Under the pieces are notes generated by a model. That model was not told where the DNA came from. It saw only the letters and a list, made by a program, of their open reading frames with translations, and searched no databases. From the NCBI RefSeq assembly GCF_002078605.1, contig NZ_MSJR01000010.1:27535-91534 (forward strand): a stretch of DNA of 64,000 bases. The letters run 5' to 3'. The stretch comes from Salegentibacter sediminis (GTDB taxonomy: Bacteria > Bacteroidota > Bacteroidia > Flavobacteriales > Flavobacteriaceae). The translations under genes and the position numbers were made by a program. Below, one piece after another: positions 15,458 to 22,705 of the stretch. Position 1 is the first letter of the stretch; every line of letters begins with the position of its first letter.

Positions 15458-15874
15458 TTATTCTTCCTGGGCTTGCCACGGGGTTCTTGATTTAAAATCG
15501 TTAAATATGAAAAAAATGAGTCCTCCCATAATTGCGATATTTTTAAAGAGCGGTCCCAGGGTGTTAATCTGGCCTACCTGCACGGTAAGCGTTATTGGCA
15601 ATAATACAAGGGCCAGAATAATTGCTGAATAGCGGGTTTTAAAGCCGATTAATAAAGCAAATCCGGCAAGAAGCATTACCACTCCGGAGAGGATAACCAG
15701 TAATTCTGGATTTCCAAAAAAGTAGGCTATCCCTTTAAAGTTGGCCTGGTCTATCCGGTTTACGGTCTTTTCTACATTCAGCAGGTGGTTAAAACTTGCT
15801 ACGAGGAAAATCCCGCTAAGCAACACCCTGAATATTTGAACCGAACGTCGGTTTACTAATATTTTAGTTGTCAT
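15458..15874 (-). CDS. DoxX-family membrane protein
   Basis: A 138-residue protein with four membrane segments. The pattern FRVLLSGIFLVASFNHL in the first helix, LLAGFALLIGFKTRYSA in the middle and a basic C-terminal tail fit the DoxX/MauE group. DoxD/DoxX proteins include subunits of the archaeal thiosulfate:quinone oxidoreductase, so a membrane role in thiosulfate or sulfane-sulfur oxidation is plausible with its neighbours; DoxX proteins elsewhere have other roles. Confidence 0.75.
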   Translation of the reverse strand: MTTKILVNRRSVQIFRVLLSGIFLVASFNHLLNVEKTVNRIDQANFKGIAYFFGNPELLVILSGVVMLLAGFALLIGFKTRYSAIILALVLLPITLTVQVGQINTLGPLFKNIAIMGGLIFFIFNDFKSRTPWQAQEE

Positions 15875-15946
15875 TCTGTATTAAAGTTATGAAAGTAATT
15901 TATTATAGAGTCTTCAGAATCAATATTCTGTAGACTTTTATAGCTA

Positions 15947-16315
15947 TTATGCAATCAAAACTTTTGGAGGGGGATAGAATTTATCGTGATATGCTGAAAT
16001 CACCGCGGGGTTTCGGTAATCATAATACTGAAAATTTGGCTCGGCTTGAGGTGCTGGCCAATATATATTGGAAAAATTAAAAGGAGAATTACAAATAGCC
16101 TCGGCATTGATAACCAGTATATTTGATGATTGTTCAAAGTCGGCCGGTTTATTTTCTTCGGAAAAATTCAGGAAGGTGTTTTTACAAAATGTGTTCACCC
16201 AACTGGTATCTTCGGATTCTAATATACTTCCGAAGAATTTAGCATCAAGCATGAAGAATTTTCCCAGGAAGACCAGGGCAAAGAAAACAGCTATGTAAGA
16301 TTTAATTTTCATCAA
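15947..16315 (-). CDS. Uncharacterised exported protein, first gene of the soxB-like operon
   Basis: A 122-residue protein that I do not recognise. It has an N-terminal hydrophobic segment (about 5-24), two or three cysteines (FCKNTFLNF and AICNSPFNF) and a proline- and tyrosine-rich C terminus (YDYRNPAVISAYHDKFYPPP). ATG at 16315 or the next codon is used. The promoter box lies only 8 bp upstream, so the message would be nearly leaderless, or translation could start later. Its place at the head of a regulated sulfur operon suggests a role there, but none can be assigned. The 72-bp gap to the DoxX gene has no terminator. Confidence 0.65.
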   Translation of the reverse strand: MMKIKSYIAVFFALVFLGKFFMLDAKFFGSILESEDTSWVNTFCKNTFLNFSEENKPADFEQSSNILVINAEAICNSPFNFSNIYWPAPQAEPNFQYYDYRNPAVISAYHDKFYPPPKVLIA

Positions 16316-16323
16316 TTAGCAGC

Positions 16324-16367
16324 CAAATATAAACTTTGAGAGTGAAACATGATGTGACTAATGTTAC
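16324..16367 (-). promoter_or_regulatory. soxB-like operon promoter with near-palindromic operator
   Basis: On the minus strand the -7 box TATATTTG (perfect) occupies 16324-16331. The operator GTGAC-TAAT-GTTAC at 16354-16367 (plus-strand reading) matches GTAAC-N4-GTTAC at 9 of 10 positions. Centre-to-box distance is again 36.5 bp. Confidence 0.65.
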
Positions 16368-16375
16368 ACAGACCT

Positions 16376-16419
16376 GTAACCCTTGTTACTGATTTCGGAT
16401 TTTATTTTAGCTTCTTTCG
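16376..16419 (+). promoter_or_regulatory. Porin-MFS promoter with GTAAC-N4-GTTAC operator
   Basis: Exact palindrome GTAACCCTTGTTAC at 16376-16389. At the standard 36.5-bp spacing the -7 place (16412-16419) reads TTCTTTCG, a poor box (4 of 6). A better box, TATTTTAG, lies 9 bp closer at 16403-16410. The operator centre is 22 bp, two helical turns, from the opposing operator. Confidence 0.6.
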
Positions 16420-16446
16420 CAAGCCCATTCCAGAAAAACTTTATAT

Positions 16447-17823
16447 ATGAATTATTTATTAAAATGGCCTTTGGCCCTGTTTTTATTATTGCTGAATTTA
16501 TCAGTTTACTCCCAGGAGGAGCATCATGAGGAATCCCAGGAACCTGAGCATTTGCGGGATATTTTCAGGGAGTCCCATTTGCATGGGCACATCAGGAATT
16601 ATTTTATGAATACCATAAACCGTGGCGATCTAAAGGACTATTATACCAATGCTACCGGGGGAGCAGTTGGCTTTACTACCGGAAATTATAAAGGTTTTGA
16701 AGCCGGGGTAAAAGGGATTTTTACTTATAAAACTTTCGGGAACGACCTGGGAATGGAAGACCCAATAACGGGTAAAAATGCCAGGTACGAATACGAACTC
16801 TATGATGTACTTAACAAAGGAAATTTTAAGGATCTGGATAGATTGGAGGAATTGTTCATTCGATACAGGTTTGGGAATTCTTATCTTACCTACGGAAAAA
16901 TAGAAACCGAGTACACTCCCTTGCTAAATCATAGCGATGGCCGGATGAAACCTTTTGCCCATCGTGGAGGCTGGGCGCATTTCAATTTTGGGAGACGGCA
17001 TCAGTTCAATCTTGGCTGGCTAAACGGGATGTCTCCCCGGGCCACCACCGAGTGGTTTAACTTTGAAGAAGGGCTGGGACTTTTTTATAATGGTTTTCAA
17101 CCCAACGGGGAGGAAGCTCACTACCACGAGTATTATGAGTCTTCCGGAATGGGAATATTCAATTATAGATACCGTAGAAACAATATTAGCTTTAAAGTTT
17201 ATGATTTTTATCTGGATAAGGTAATGAATACCCTGTGGACCGAGGTGGATTATGAATTTAATGATTTCAACCTGGGAATTCAGTATGTATACCAGTCGCC
17301 ATTTTCTTACAATGAGGAGCTGGCCTACGAACATCGTTATGTGCAGCCCGGGGAGAACGGGCAGGTGCTGAGCTCACAGCTTAGCTGGCAAAGATCCAGG
17401 TTGCGCTTTGCGGCCGCCTATACTCACGCCTTTGATACGGGCCGCTTTTTATTTCCGAAGGAATTGGGAAGGGACCATTTCTTTACTTCTATCTCCCGTT
17501 CCCGCCTGGAAGGAATGGGCAATGTTGATATTGTTGCTTTAAAAGGAGAATATACCTTTTTAAAGCCCAATCTGCATTTGGGCGTGGAGATGCAACAAAT
17601 TCTGGGCGCCGAACCGGGAGAATTCAAATACAATAAATATAATGTTGATGAGTCTTTTCAGGTGAATACCCACCTGCGTTATAATGTAGAGGGATTCCTT
17701 GATGGGTTAAGTTTCGATCTATTGTGGGTGTACAGGGAAAACCAGAATCACCTGGATGCAGAAAGTATCTTTAATAAAAGTAACTTCAACCAGATCAATT
17801 TCGTTACGAATTTTTATTTTTAA
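16447..17823 (+). CDS. Outer-membrane porin (OprD-like barrel)
   Basis: A 458-residue protein with a signal peptide (1-22), a histidine/glutamate-rich start to the mature protein (QEEHHEESQEPEH) and repeated amphipathic strands ending in NFYF, which mark an outer-membrane barrel. The general plan (RNYFMNT, LEELFIRYRFGNSYLTYGK) resembles OprD-type specific porins. It is followed by an MFS transporter after 13 bp, so the pair may bring a substrate across both membranes. The regulon context hints at a sulfur anion or organosulfur substrate; that is inference. Confidence 0.7.
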   Translation: MNYLLKWPLALFLLLLNLSVYSQEEHHEESQEPEHLRDIFRESHLHGHIRNYFMNTINRGDLKDYYTNATGGAVGFTTGNYKGFEAGVKGIFTYKTFGNDLGMEDPITGKNARYEYELYDVLNKGNFKDLDRLEELFIRYRFGNSYLTYGKIETEYTPLLNHSDGRMKPFAHRGGWAHFNFGRRHQFNLGWLNGMSPRATTEWFNFEEGLGLFYNGFQPNGEEAHYHEYYESSGMGIFNYRYRRNNISFKVYDFYLDKVMNTLWTEVDYEFNDFNLGIQYVYQSPFSYNEELAYEHRYVQPGENGQVLSSQLSWQRSRLRFAAAYTHAFDTGRFLFPKELGRDHFFTSISRSRLEGMGNVDIVALKGEYTFLKPNLHLGVEMQQILGAEPGEFKYNKYNVDESFQVNTHLRYNVEGFLDGLSFDLLWVYRENQNHLDAESIFNKSNFNQINFVTNFYF

Positions 17824-17836
17824 CAAAATTATCTGA

Positions 17837-19078
17837 ATGGATGACGTAAAACTCGGACTTAAAGAAAACTGGAAACAGTTCAGTTTGCTGGTGTTGGTCA
17901 ACGCCTTTGTAGGAGGTATGGTTGGTTTGGAACGCAGTATTCTGCCCGAGATCGCTGAAAAAGAATTTGAAATTGCCGCCACAACGGCAATTTTATCTTT
18001 TATAGTGGTTTTTGGAGCGGTGAAAGCGATTTCTAATTATTACGCCGGTGCCCTTGCAAATAAATTTGGTCGTAAAAACTTGCTGGTGCTGGGGTGGGTC
18101 TTTGCCATTCCTATTCCTTTTATTTTGATTTTTGCTGAAAACTGGAATTGGATCATTGCGGCTAACGTGCTGTTGGGAGTCAACCAGGGGCTCGCATGGT
18201 CCAGTACAGTAGTGATGAAAATAGACTTGGTAGGAGAGAAGCAAAGAGGTTTCGCGATGGGCCTGAACGAATTTGCCGGTTATTTCGCAGTTGCTGTAGT
18301 AGCCTTTTTAACCGGATGGATAGCGGCGGAATATGGGCTGAGACCTTACCCCTTCTACCTGGGCATAGGCCTGATGCTACTTGGCTTATTCTTCAGTAAT
18401 TTCCTGATAAAGGATACCCGGCATCATGTAGCTAAAGAAGAGAATACCAGCGAGGTATCCCGCTTAAAAAATATTTTTAAGGAAACCACCTGGACTCACA
18501 AAAACCTTGGTTCTGTTAGTCAGGCCGGGCTTATAAACAACCTTAACGACGGGATGGCCTGGGGGCTTTTTCCTATCCTGCTTTCCCATAAAGGCTTTAA
18601 CCTGGAACAGATAGGGATAGTGACCGCCCTGTATCCTGCGGTTTGGGGGATAGGCCAGTTGTTTACCGGAAAAATGGCCGATATCTTCAGCAAAAAGGAT
18701 ATGTTGTTTATAGGGATGTTGCTTCAGGCAATAGTACTGGTAATTTTGGTATGGGCAGAAACGATGACTCATTATGTAGTCCTTTCGGCGCTTCTGGGCT
18801 GGGGGACGGCGATGGTTTACCCAACCTTTCTGGCTACTATTGCCGAAAATACCCACCCGCAGGATAGAGCAAAGAGCATAGGAGTTTTTAGATTATGGCG
18901 GGATCTGGGCTACGCGATTGGAGCCATACTCACCGGGGTGATCGCCGATTTGGTGAGTACAGAGGCCGCAGTTATGCTAATAGGAATACTTACCCTAATC
19001 TCTGCCCTTATTATTTTATTCCGAATGGATTACAGGGATAAGGGGGCTATTAAGATCCTTGGCTGGTTTAATGGTTAA
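17837..19078 (+). CDS. MFS transporter
   Basis: A 413-residue protein with twelve predicted membrane helices, the family loop GALANKFGRKNLLVLG between helices 2 and 3 (about 73-88), and its second-half counterpart GKMADIFSKKDMLFIG. It is probably in the inner membrane and co-transcribed with the porin. The substrate cannot be deduced. The cluster suggests uptake or export of a sulfur compound. Confidence 0.8.
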   Translation: MDDVKLGLKENWKQFSLLVLVNAFVGGMVGLERSILPEIAEKEFEIAATTAILSFIVVFGAVKAISNYYAGALANKFGRKNLLVLGWVFAIPIPFILIFAENWNWIIAANVLLGVNQGLAWSSTVVMKIDLVGEKQRGFAMGLNEFAGYFAVAVVAFLTGWIAAEYGLRPYPFYLGIGLMLLGLFFSNFLIKDTRHHVAKEENTSEVSRLKNIFKETTWTHKNLGSVSQAGLINNLNDGMAWGLFPILLSHKGFNLEQIGIVTALYPAVWGIGQLFTGKMADIFSKKDMLFIGMLLQAIVLVILVWAETMTHYVVLSALLGWGTAMVYPTFLATIAENTHPQDRAKSIGVFRLWRDLGYAIGAILTGVIADLVSTEAAVMLIGILTLISALIILFRMDYRDKGAIKILGWFNG

Positions 19079-19160
19079 ATATTGGTTAATATTAGGGTAG
19101 CGATAAATTAGGCTAAACAATTAGCTGAATTATTTTGTAACTTACAGTAGGTCAGATATT

Positions 19161-19204
19161 GTAACAAAAGTTACTGCTTAAGCCTTATGTTTTGTATATT
19201 TTTG
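19161..19204 (+). promoter_or_regulatory. Desaturase-persulfide dioxygenase promoter with operator
   Basis: Exact palindrome GTAACAAAAGTTAC at 19161-19174 and perfect -7 box TATTTTTG at 19197-19204, spacing 36.5 bp. The expected transcript starts near 19209, downstream of the earliest possible start codon of the gene. Confidence 0.75.
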
Positions 19205-19227
19205 CCACTGAAATTTTAATAATCCGG

Positions 19228-20121
19228 TTGGAGAAGTACCTTAACATTATACAGAATTCCTTTACAGGATATTTTAATTATCTGGTAGAGGAAATAAGCA
19301 ATCCGGGCTGGACCAATTATTTTTATTGGCTCCTGCTCTTGTCCCTGGTGGTTTGGGTGCTGGAAATTTTTATTCCCTGGAGGAAGAATCAAAAGGTTTT
19401 TCGAAAAGGCTTCTGGCTGGATACGTTCTATATCATATTTAATTTTTTCCTGTTTTCCCTGGTTGGGTATAATGCGATCTCGAATGTAGCGGTGGAATTA
19501 TTCAATGATTTTCTGGCTCTTTTGGGAATAAGTAATATCGTGGCCATCGAAGTGCAGAATTTCCCCGTTTGGGCGCAGTTGTTAATTATGTTCATTGTTG
19601 CCGATTTTATTCAGTGGAATGTACACCGGCAATTGCATAAGCGCTCCTGGCTATGGGAATTTCATAAAGTGCACCACAGCGTTAAAGAAATGGGTTTTGC
19701 AGCACAGTTCAGGTTTCATTTTATGGAGACCATCGTTTATAAAACCGTGCAATACATCCCGCTGGCGATGATAGGTTTTGGAATACAGGAATTCTTTGTG
19801 GTTCATATGTTCGCAGTTTTAGTAGGGCACTTAAACCATGCGAATGTGGGCTGGAGCTATGGGTTTTTAGGTTATATTTTCAATAATCCTAAAATGCATA
19901 TCTGGCATCATTCAAAAGAACTCCCGGAGGCACACCCCTATGGAATGAATTTCGGGCTTAGCCTGAGTATTTGGGATTATTTGTTCGGGACGGCCTATAT
20001 TCCGAAGGAAGGAAGAGATATAGAACTTGGTTTTGAAGGAGACAGTGATTTCCCTGAGGATTTCAAAAATCAGATGCTCTTTCCATTTAAGAAAAATAAA
20101 CAATCACTAAATAATAATTAA
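19228..20121 (+). CDS. Sterol desaturase/fatty-acid hydroxylase family protein
   Basis: A membrane di-iron enzyme of about 297 residues. Histidine motifs are visible: HRQLH and HKVHH (the HxxxH and HxxHH boxes, near residues 130-150), then HLNH, and HIWHH further on. There are four or more membrane helices before and between these boxes. The open frame reaches back to a TTG at 19192, but that lies inside the -7 box of the promoter, so TTG 19228 (LEKYLNII) is the first start on the predicted message. Members hydroxylate or desaturate membrane lipids or sterols. It is 12 bp upstream of the dioxygenase gene and so sulfide-regulated by inference; its substrate is unknown. Confidence 0.7.
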   Translation: MEKYLNIIQNSFTGYFNYLVEEISNPGWTNYFYWLLLLSLVVWVLEIFIPWRKNQKVFRKGFWLDTFYIIFNFFLFSLVGYNAISNVAVELFNDFLALLGISNIVAIEVQNFPVWAQLLIMFIVADFIQWNVHRQLHKRSWLWEFHKVHHSVKEMGFAAQFRFHFMETIVYKTVQYIPLAMIGFGIQEFFVVHMFAVLVGHLNHANVGWSYGFLGYIFNNPKMHIWHHSKELPEAHPYGMNFGLSLSIWDYLFGTAYIPKEGRDIELGFEGDSDFPEDFKNQMLFPFKKNKQSLNNN

Positions 20122-20133
20122 ACAGAAATTAAG

Positions 20134-21492
20134 ATGAAGATAAAACAGTTTAAAGACGAGCCTTTAGCGCATTATTCCTATGCTTTAGTAAGTAACGGGG
20201 AGATGGCCCTGGTAGACCCAAGCCGAAACCCAATGCCTTACTATAAGTATGCTGAAGAAAACAATGCAAAGATCGTAGCGGTTTTTGAAACTCACCCTCA
20301 CGCCGATTTCGTGAGTAGTCACCTACAGATTCATAAAGAAACCGGAGCGACTATTTACATTAGCGAAATGGTAGGGGTAAGTTATCCGCATACTGGTTTT
20401 GACGAGGGGCAGAGCGTAAAAATTGGAGGTGCGACTGTAAAACCATTGCATACTCCCGGTCACTCTCCAGACAGTTTGACCTTTATCGCAGAAGAAAATG
20501 GAGAAACTGCAATGTTTAGCGGGGATACTCTTTTTATCGGAAACGTAGGTCGTCCTGACCTTCGTGAGAAAGCGGGTAATATGAAAGCTAAGAGGGTAGA
20601 ACTTGCTAAGGCTATGTATAAAACCATGCAAACCAAGTTCAATGATCTTCCAGACGATACGGTAGTTTATCCTGCTCACGGTGCCGGTTCACTTTGTGGA
20701 AAGAACATGAGTGATGCTTCTTCCAGTACCTTAGGAAACGAACGGCAGGGGAACTGGGCTTTTAAAGACCAGACTGAAGAAGAGTTCGTGGAAGAAATCC
20801 TTAAAGATCAGCCATTCATTCCGGCTTACTTCGGATTTAACGTAGATGTTAACCGAAAAGGAGCTATGAATGTCCAGAAAGCGAAATACAGTGTGCCGGT
20901 GAAACTTTTGGTGGAAAGCCTTGAAGATGACACCGTAGTGGTAGATAGTCGTGGCCGTGAAACTTACAGAGAGGGTCACCTTCCTCACACTATCAATATC
21001 ATGGGAGTGACAGAAGAGGATAAGCTGGAGACCTGGTTAGGCGCCATTATCGCTCCTGAAGAACCATTCTATATGGTGGTGAAGAGTGTGGATGATATGG
21101 AAGATACTCTTGAAAGGATCGCTAAGATCGGTTATGAGCAACAAATGAAAGGTATTGTAACACTTTCAGAAAAAGTTTCTCTTACTACTCAAGCTTTCGA
21201 TCACGAAGATTTCAAGAAGAACAGAGATAAGTATACTGTAGTAGATGTGCGCAACGAAGCAGAAGTTGAAACCGATGGAAAATTTATCGAAGGTTCTTTG
21301 AACATTCCTTTGAATGAACTAAGAAACAGAGCAGATGAAGTGCCAACCGATAAGCCTGTGGTAGTACACTGTGCCGGTGGGTTCAGATCTGCAGCCGGTA
21401 GTAGTATTCTTGAAAATAAACTTAAAGATGCTAAAGTTTTTGATTTCAGTGAAGAAATCGAAGAATATAAAGAAGCTGCAACTTCAAAATAA
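20134..21492 (+). CDS. CstB-like persulfide dioxygenase-rhodanese fusion
   Basis: A 452-residue, three-domain protein. The metallo-beta-lactamase dioxygenase domain (about 1-235) has THPHAD (H54, H56, D58), H110 and D131, where H54/H110/D131 correspond to the ETHE1 iron ligands. C188 (SLCGK) matches the dioxygenase cysteine of Staphylococcus CstB. A middle rhodanese-like domain (about 255-345) lacks an active-site cysteine, and the C-terminal rhodanese (about 365-450) has C413 in VVHCAGGFRS. CstB oxidises low-molecular-weight persulfides to sulfite and combines sulfite with persulfide to give thiosulfate. It acts in the cytoplasm after SQR. Strong terminator follows. Confidence 0.92.
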   Translation: MKIKQFKDEPLAHYSYALVSNGEMALVDPSRNPMPYYKYAEENNAKIVAVFETHPHADFVSSHLQIHKETGATIYISEMVGVSYPHTGFDEGQSVKIGGATVKPLHTPGHSPDSLTFIAEENGETAMFSGDTLFIGNVGRPDLREKAGNMKAKRVELAKAMYKTMQTKFNDLPDDTVVYPAHGAGSLCGKNMSDASSSTLGNERQGNWAFKDQTEEEFVEEILKDQPFIPAYFGFNVDVNRKGAMNVQKAKYSVPVKLLVESLEDDTVVVDSRGRETYREGHLPHTINIMGVTEEDKLETWLGAIIAPEEPFYMVVKSVDDMEDTLERIAKIGYEQQMKGIVTLSEKVSLTTQAFDHEDFKKNRDKYTVVDVRNEAEVETDGKFIEGSLNIPLNELRNRADEVPTDKPVVVHCAGGFRSAAGSSILENKLKDAKVFDFSEEIEEYKEAATSK

Positions 21493-21513
21493 TTAAGTTG
21501 AAGTTTATATAAA

Positions 21514-21545
21514 AAAAGTGGCTGTCCAAACGGGCAGCCACTTTT
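21514..21545. terminator. Two-way terminator after the persulfide dioxygenase gene
   Basis: AAAAGTGGCTG / CAGCCACTTTT stem (11 bp, 10-base loop, with an inner TCC/GGG pairing) with A and T tracts on either side; shared by the convergent PepSY-like gene. Confidence 0.85.
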
Positions 21546-21563
21546 GTTTTTTAATAGCTCATT

Positions 21564-21983
21564 TTAATCATCTTCTTCATGAAGCCTGGCATTAGCATCG
21601 AATTCCAATTCAGTACCATTGGCTAATTTTACTTCATACCCATCGGCTTCTTTTTTATATTTCACCACTTTCACATCCTTGTGATTGGTGTTTAGGTAAT
21701 TGGCGATGTCTTCTGGTAGAGCCTCCGGCCAGAACCCCTTCTTACTATCAATGCTGGTAGGGTGACCTTCAACATCGAATTCAATCTCGGTTCCGTCAGA
21801 CATTTTAACCTCATACGCATCATCCTGGTCATCCAGATCTACATGCATATCCATAATACTTTCATTGGAAAAGTGCTCTGATAGCCAGGCGGAAATCTCT
21901 GCAGACACCTGCTCCTCTGTTTGTGCTACTCCTGAGCTCATTGCAAATACGGCAAGTAGCCCTGTTAAAATTAATTTTTTCAT
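21564..21983 (-). CDS. PepSY-like periplasmic protein
   Basis: A 139-residue protein with a signal peptide (1-20) and two similar acidic halves: YEVKMSDGTEIEFDVEG and YEVKLANGTELEFDANA, each ending a short alpha/beta repeat. This is the Bacteroidota PepSY-like (putative beta-lactamase-inhibitor-like) arrangement. Function is unknown. It has its own promoter region and no operon partner. Confidence 0.75.
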   Translation of the reverse strand: MKKLILTGLLAVFAMSSGVAQTEEQVSAEISAWLSEHFSNESIMDMHVDLDDQDDAYEVKMSDGTEIEFDVEGHPTSIDSKKGFWPEALPEDIANYLNTNHKDVKVVKYKKEADGYEVKLANGTELEFDANARLHEEDD

Positions 21984-22173
21984 AATTCACCGGTTTTAGG
22001 TTCATTCTAAGTTAAGCTGATTAGAAAAGCCCTTGCTTTAATATTATGTGAATTCACGCTTTCTTAACAGTTGGAGAGAAGTAAAATCTTCCTGTAAAGC
22101 TATTCTTTAAAAGCTATATAGTTTTTCTATATTTACATCAGCAGCTTCAAATTCTATTTGAAAACCAATATAT

Positions 22174-22659
22174 ATGGAAAAAAAATTCAGCGTTAAGGTG
22201 AACGATTCTTTTGAATTCGAATTTACCCAGGACGAGATCAATGCTTTAGACACTCAACAGGTTTCCGTGAATAATTATCATATGCTAAGCGAAAACCGAA
22301 GCTTTAAGGGCACTATTGCCAAAGCCGATTTCCTAAACCGGGAATATCAGGTGAAAATTAATTCCAATAACTACCAGGTAAAGATTTCCAATGAGCTGGA
22401 CCAGCTTATAGATAAGATGGGCCTAAGCCTGAGTTCTGCTTTGATGGTTAACGACATTAAAGCGCCAATGCCGGGACTAATTCTCGATGTGATGGTGAAG
22501 GAAGGTGATGAGGTGAAAGAAGGTGATTACCTGCTTGTGCTGGAGGCCATGAAGATGGAGAACACCCTTAGTGCCCCTCGGGATGGAGTAGTGAAAGCCA
22601 TTTCAGTAGAAAAAGGCCAGGGCGTGGATAAGAATCAATTGCTTATTGAAATGGATTAG
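22174..22659 (+). CDS. Biotin carboxyl carrier protein of an acyl-CoA carboxylase
   Basis: A 161-residue protein with a linker-like N-terminal half and a biotinyl domain (about 92-160). The biotin site is EAMKMEN (K127), preceded by PMPGLILDVMVKEGDEV. It carries the carboxybiotin between the biotin carboxylase encoded next and a carboxyltransferase. A weak -7 box TATATTTA lies at about 22129-22136. The carboxyltransferase is not in this window. Confidence 0.9.
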   Translation: MEKKFSVKVNDSFEFEFTQDEINALDTQQVSVNNYHMLSENRSFKGTIAKADFLNREYQVKINSNNYQVKISNELDQLIDKMGLSLSSALMVNDIKAPMPGLILDVMVKEGDEVKEGDYLLVLEAMKMENTLSAPRDGVVKAISVEKGQGVDKNQLLIEMD

Positions 22660-22705
22660 CTCCGGTGATAATAGAGGTGAAATAATTACAAAGTACAAGC
22701 AAGAA

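Noticed and set aside
19138..19146. GTAACTTAC near the desaturase promoter as another operator
   Set aside because: The half-sites are too close (one base apart) and it is not at the rule spacing to any box.
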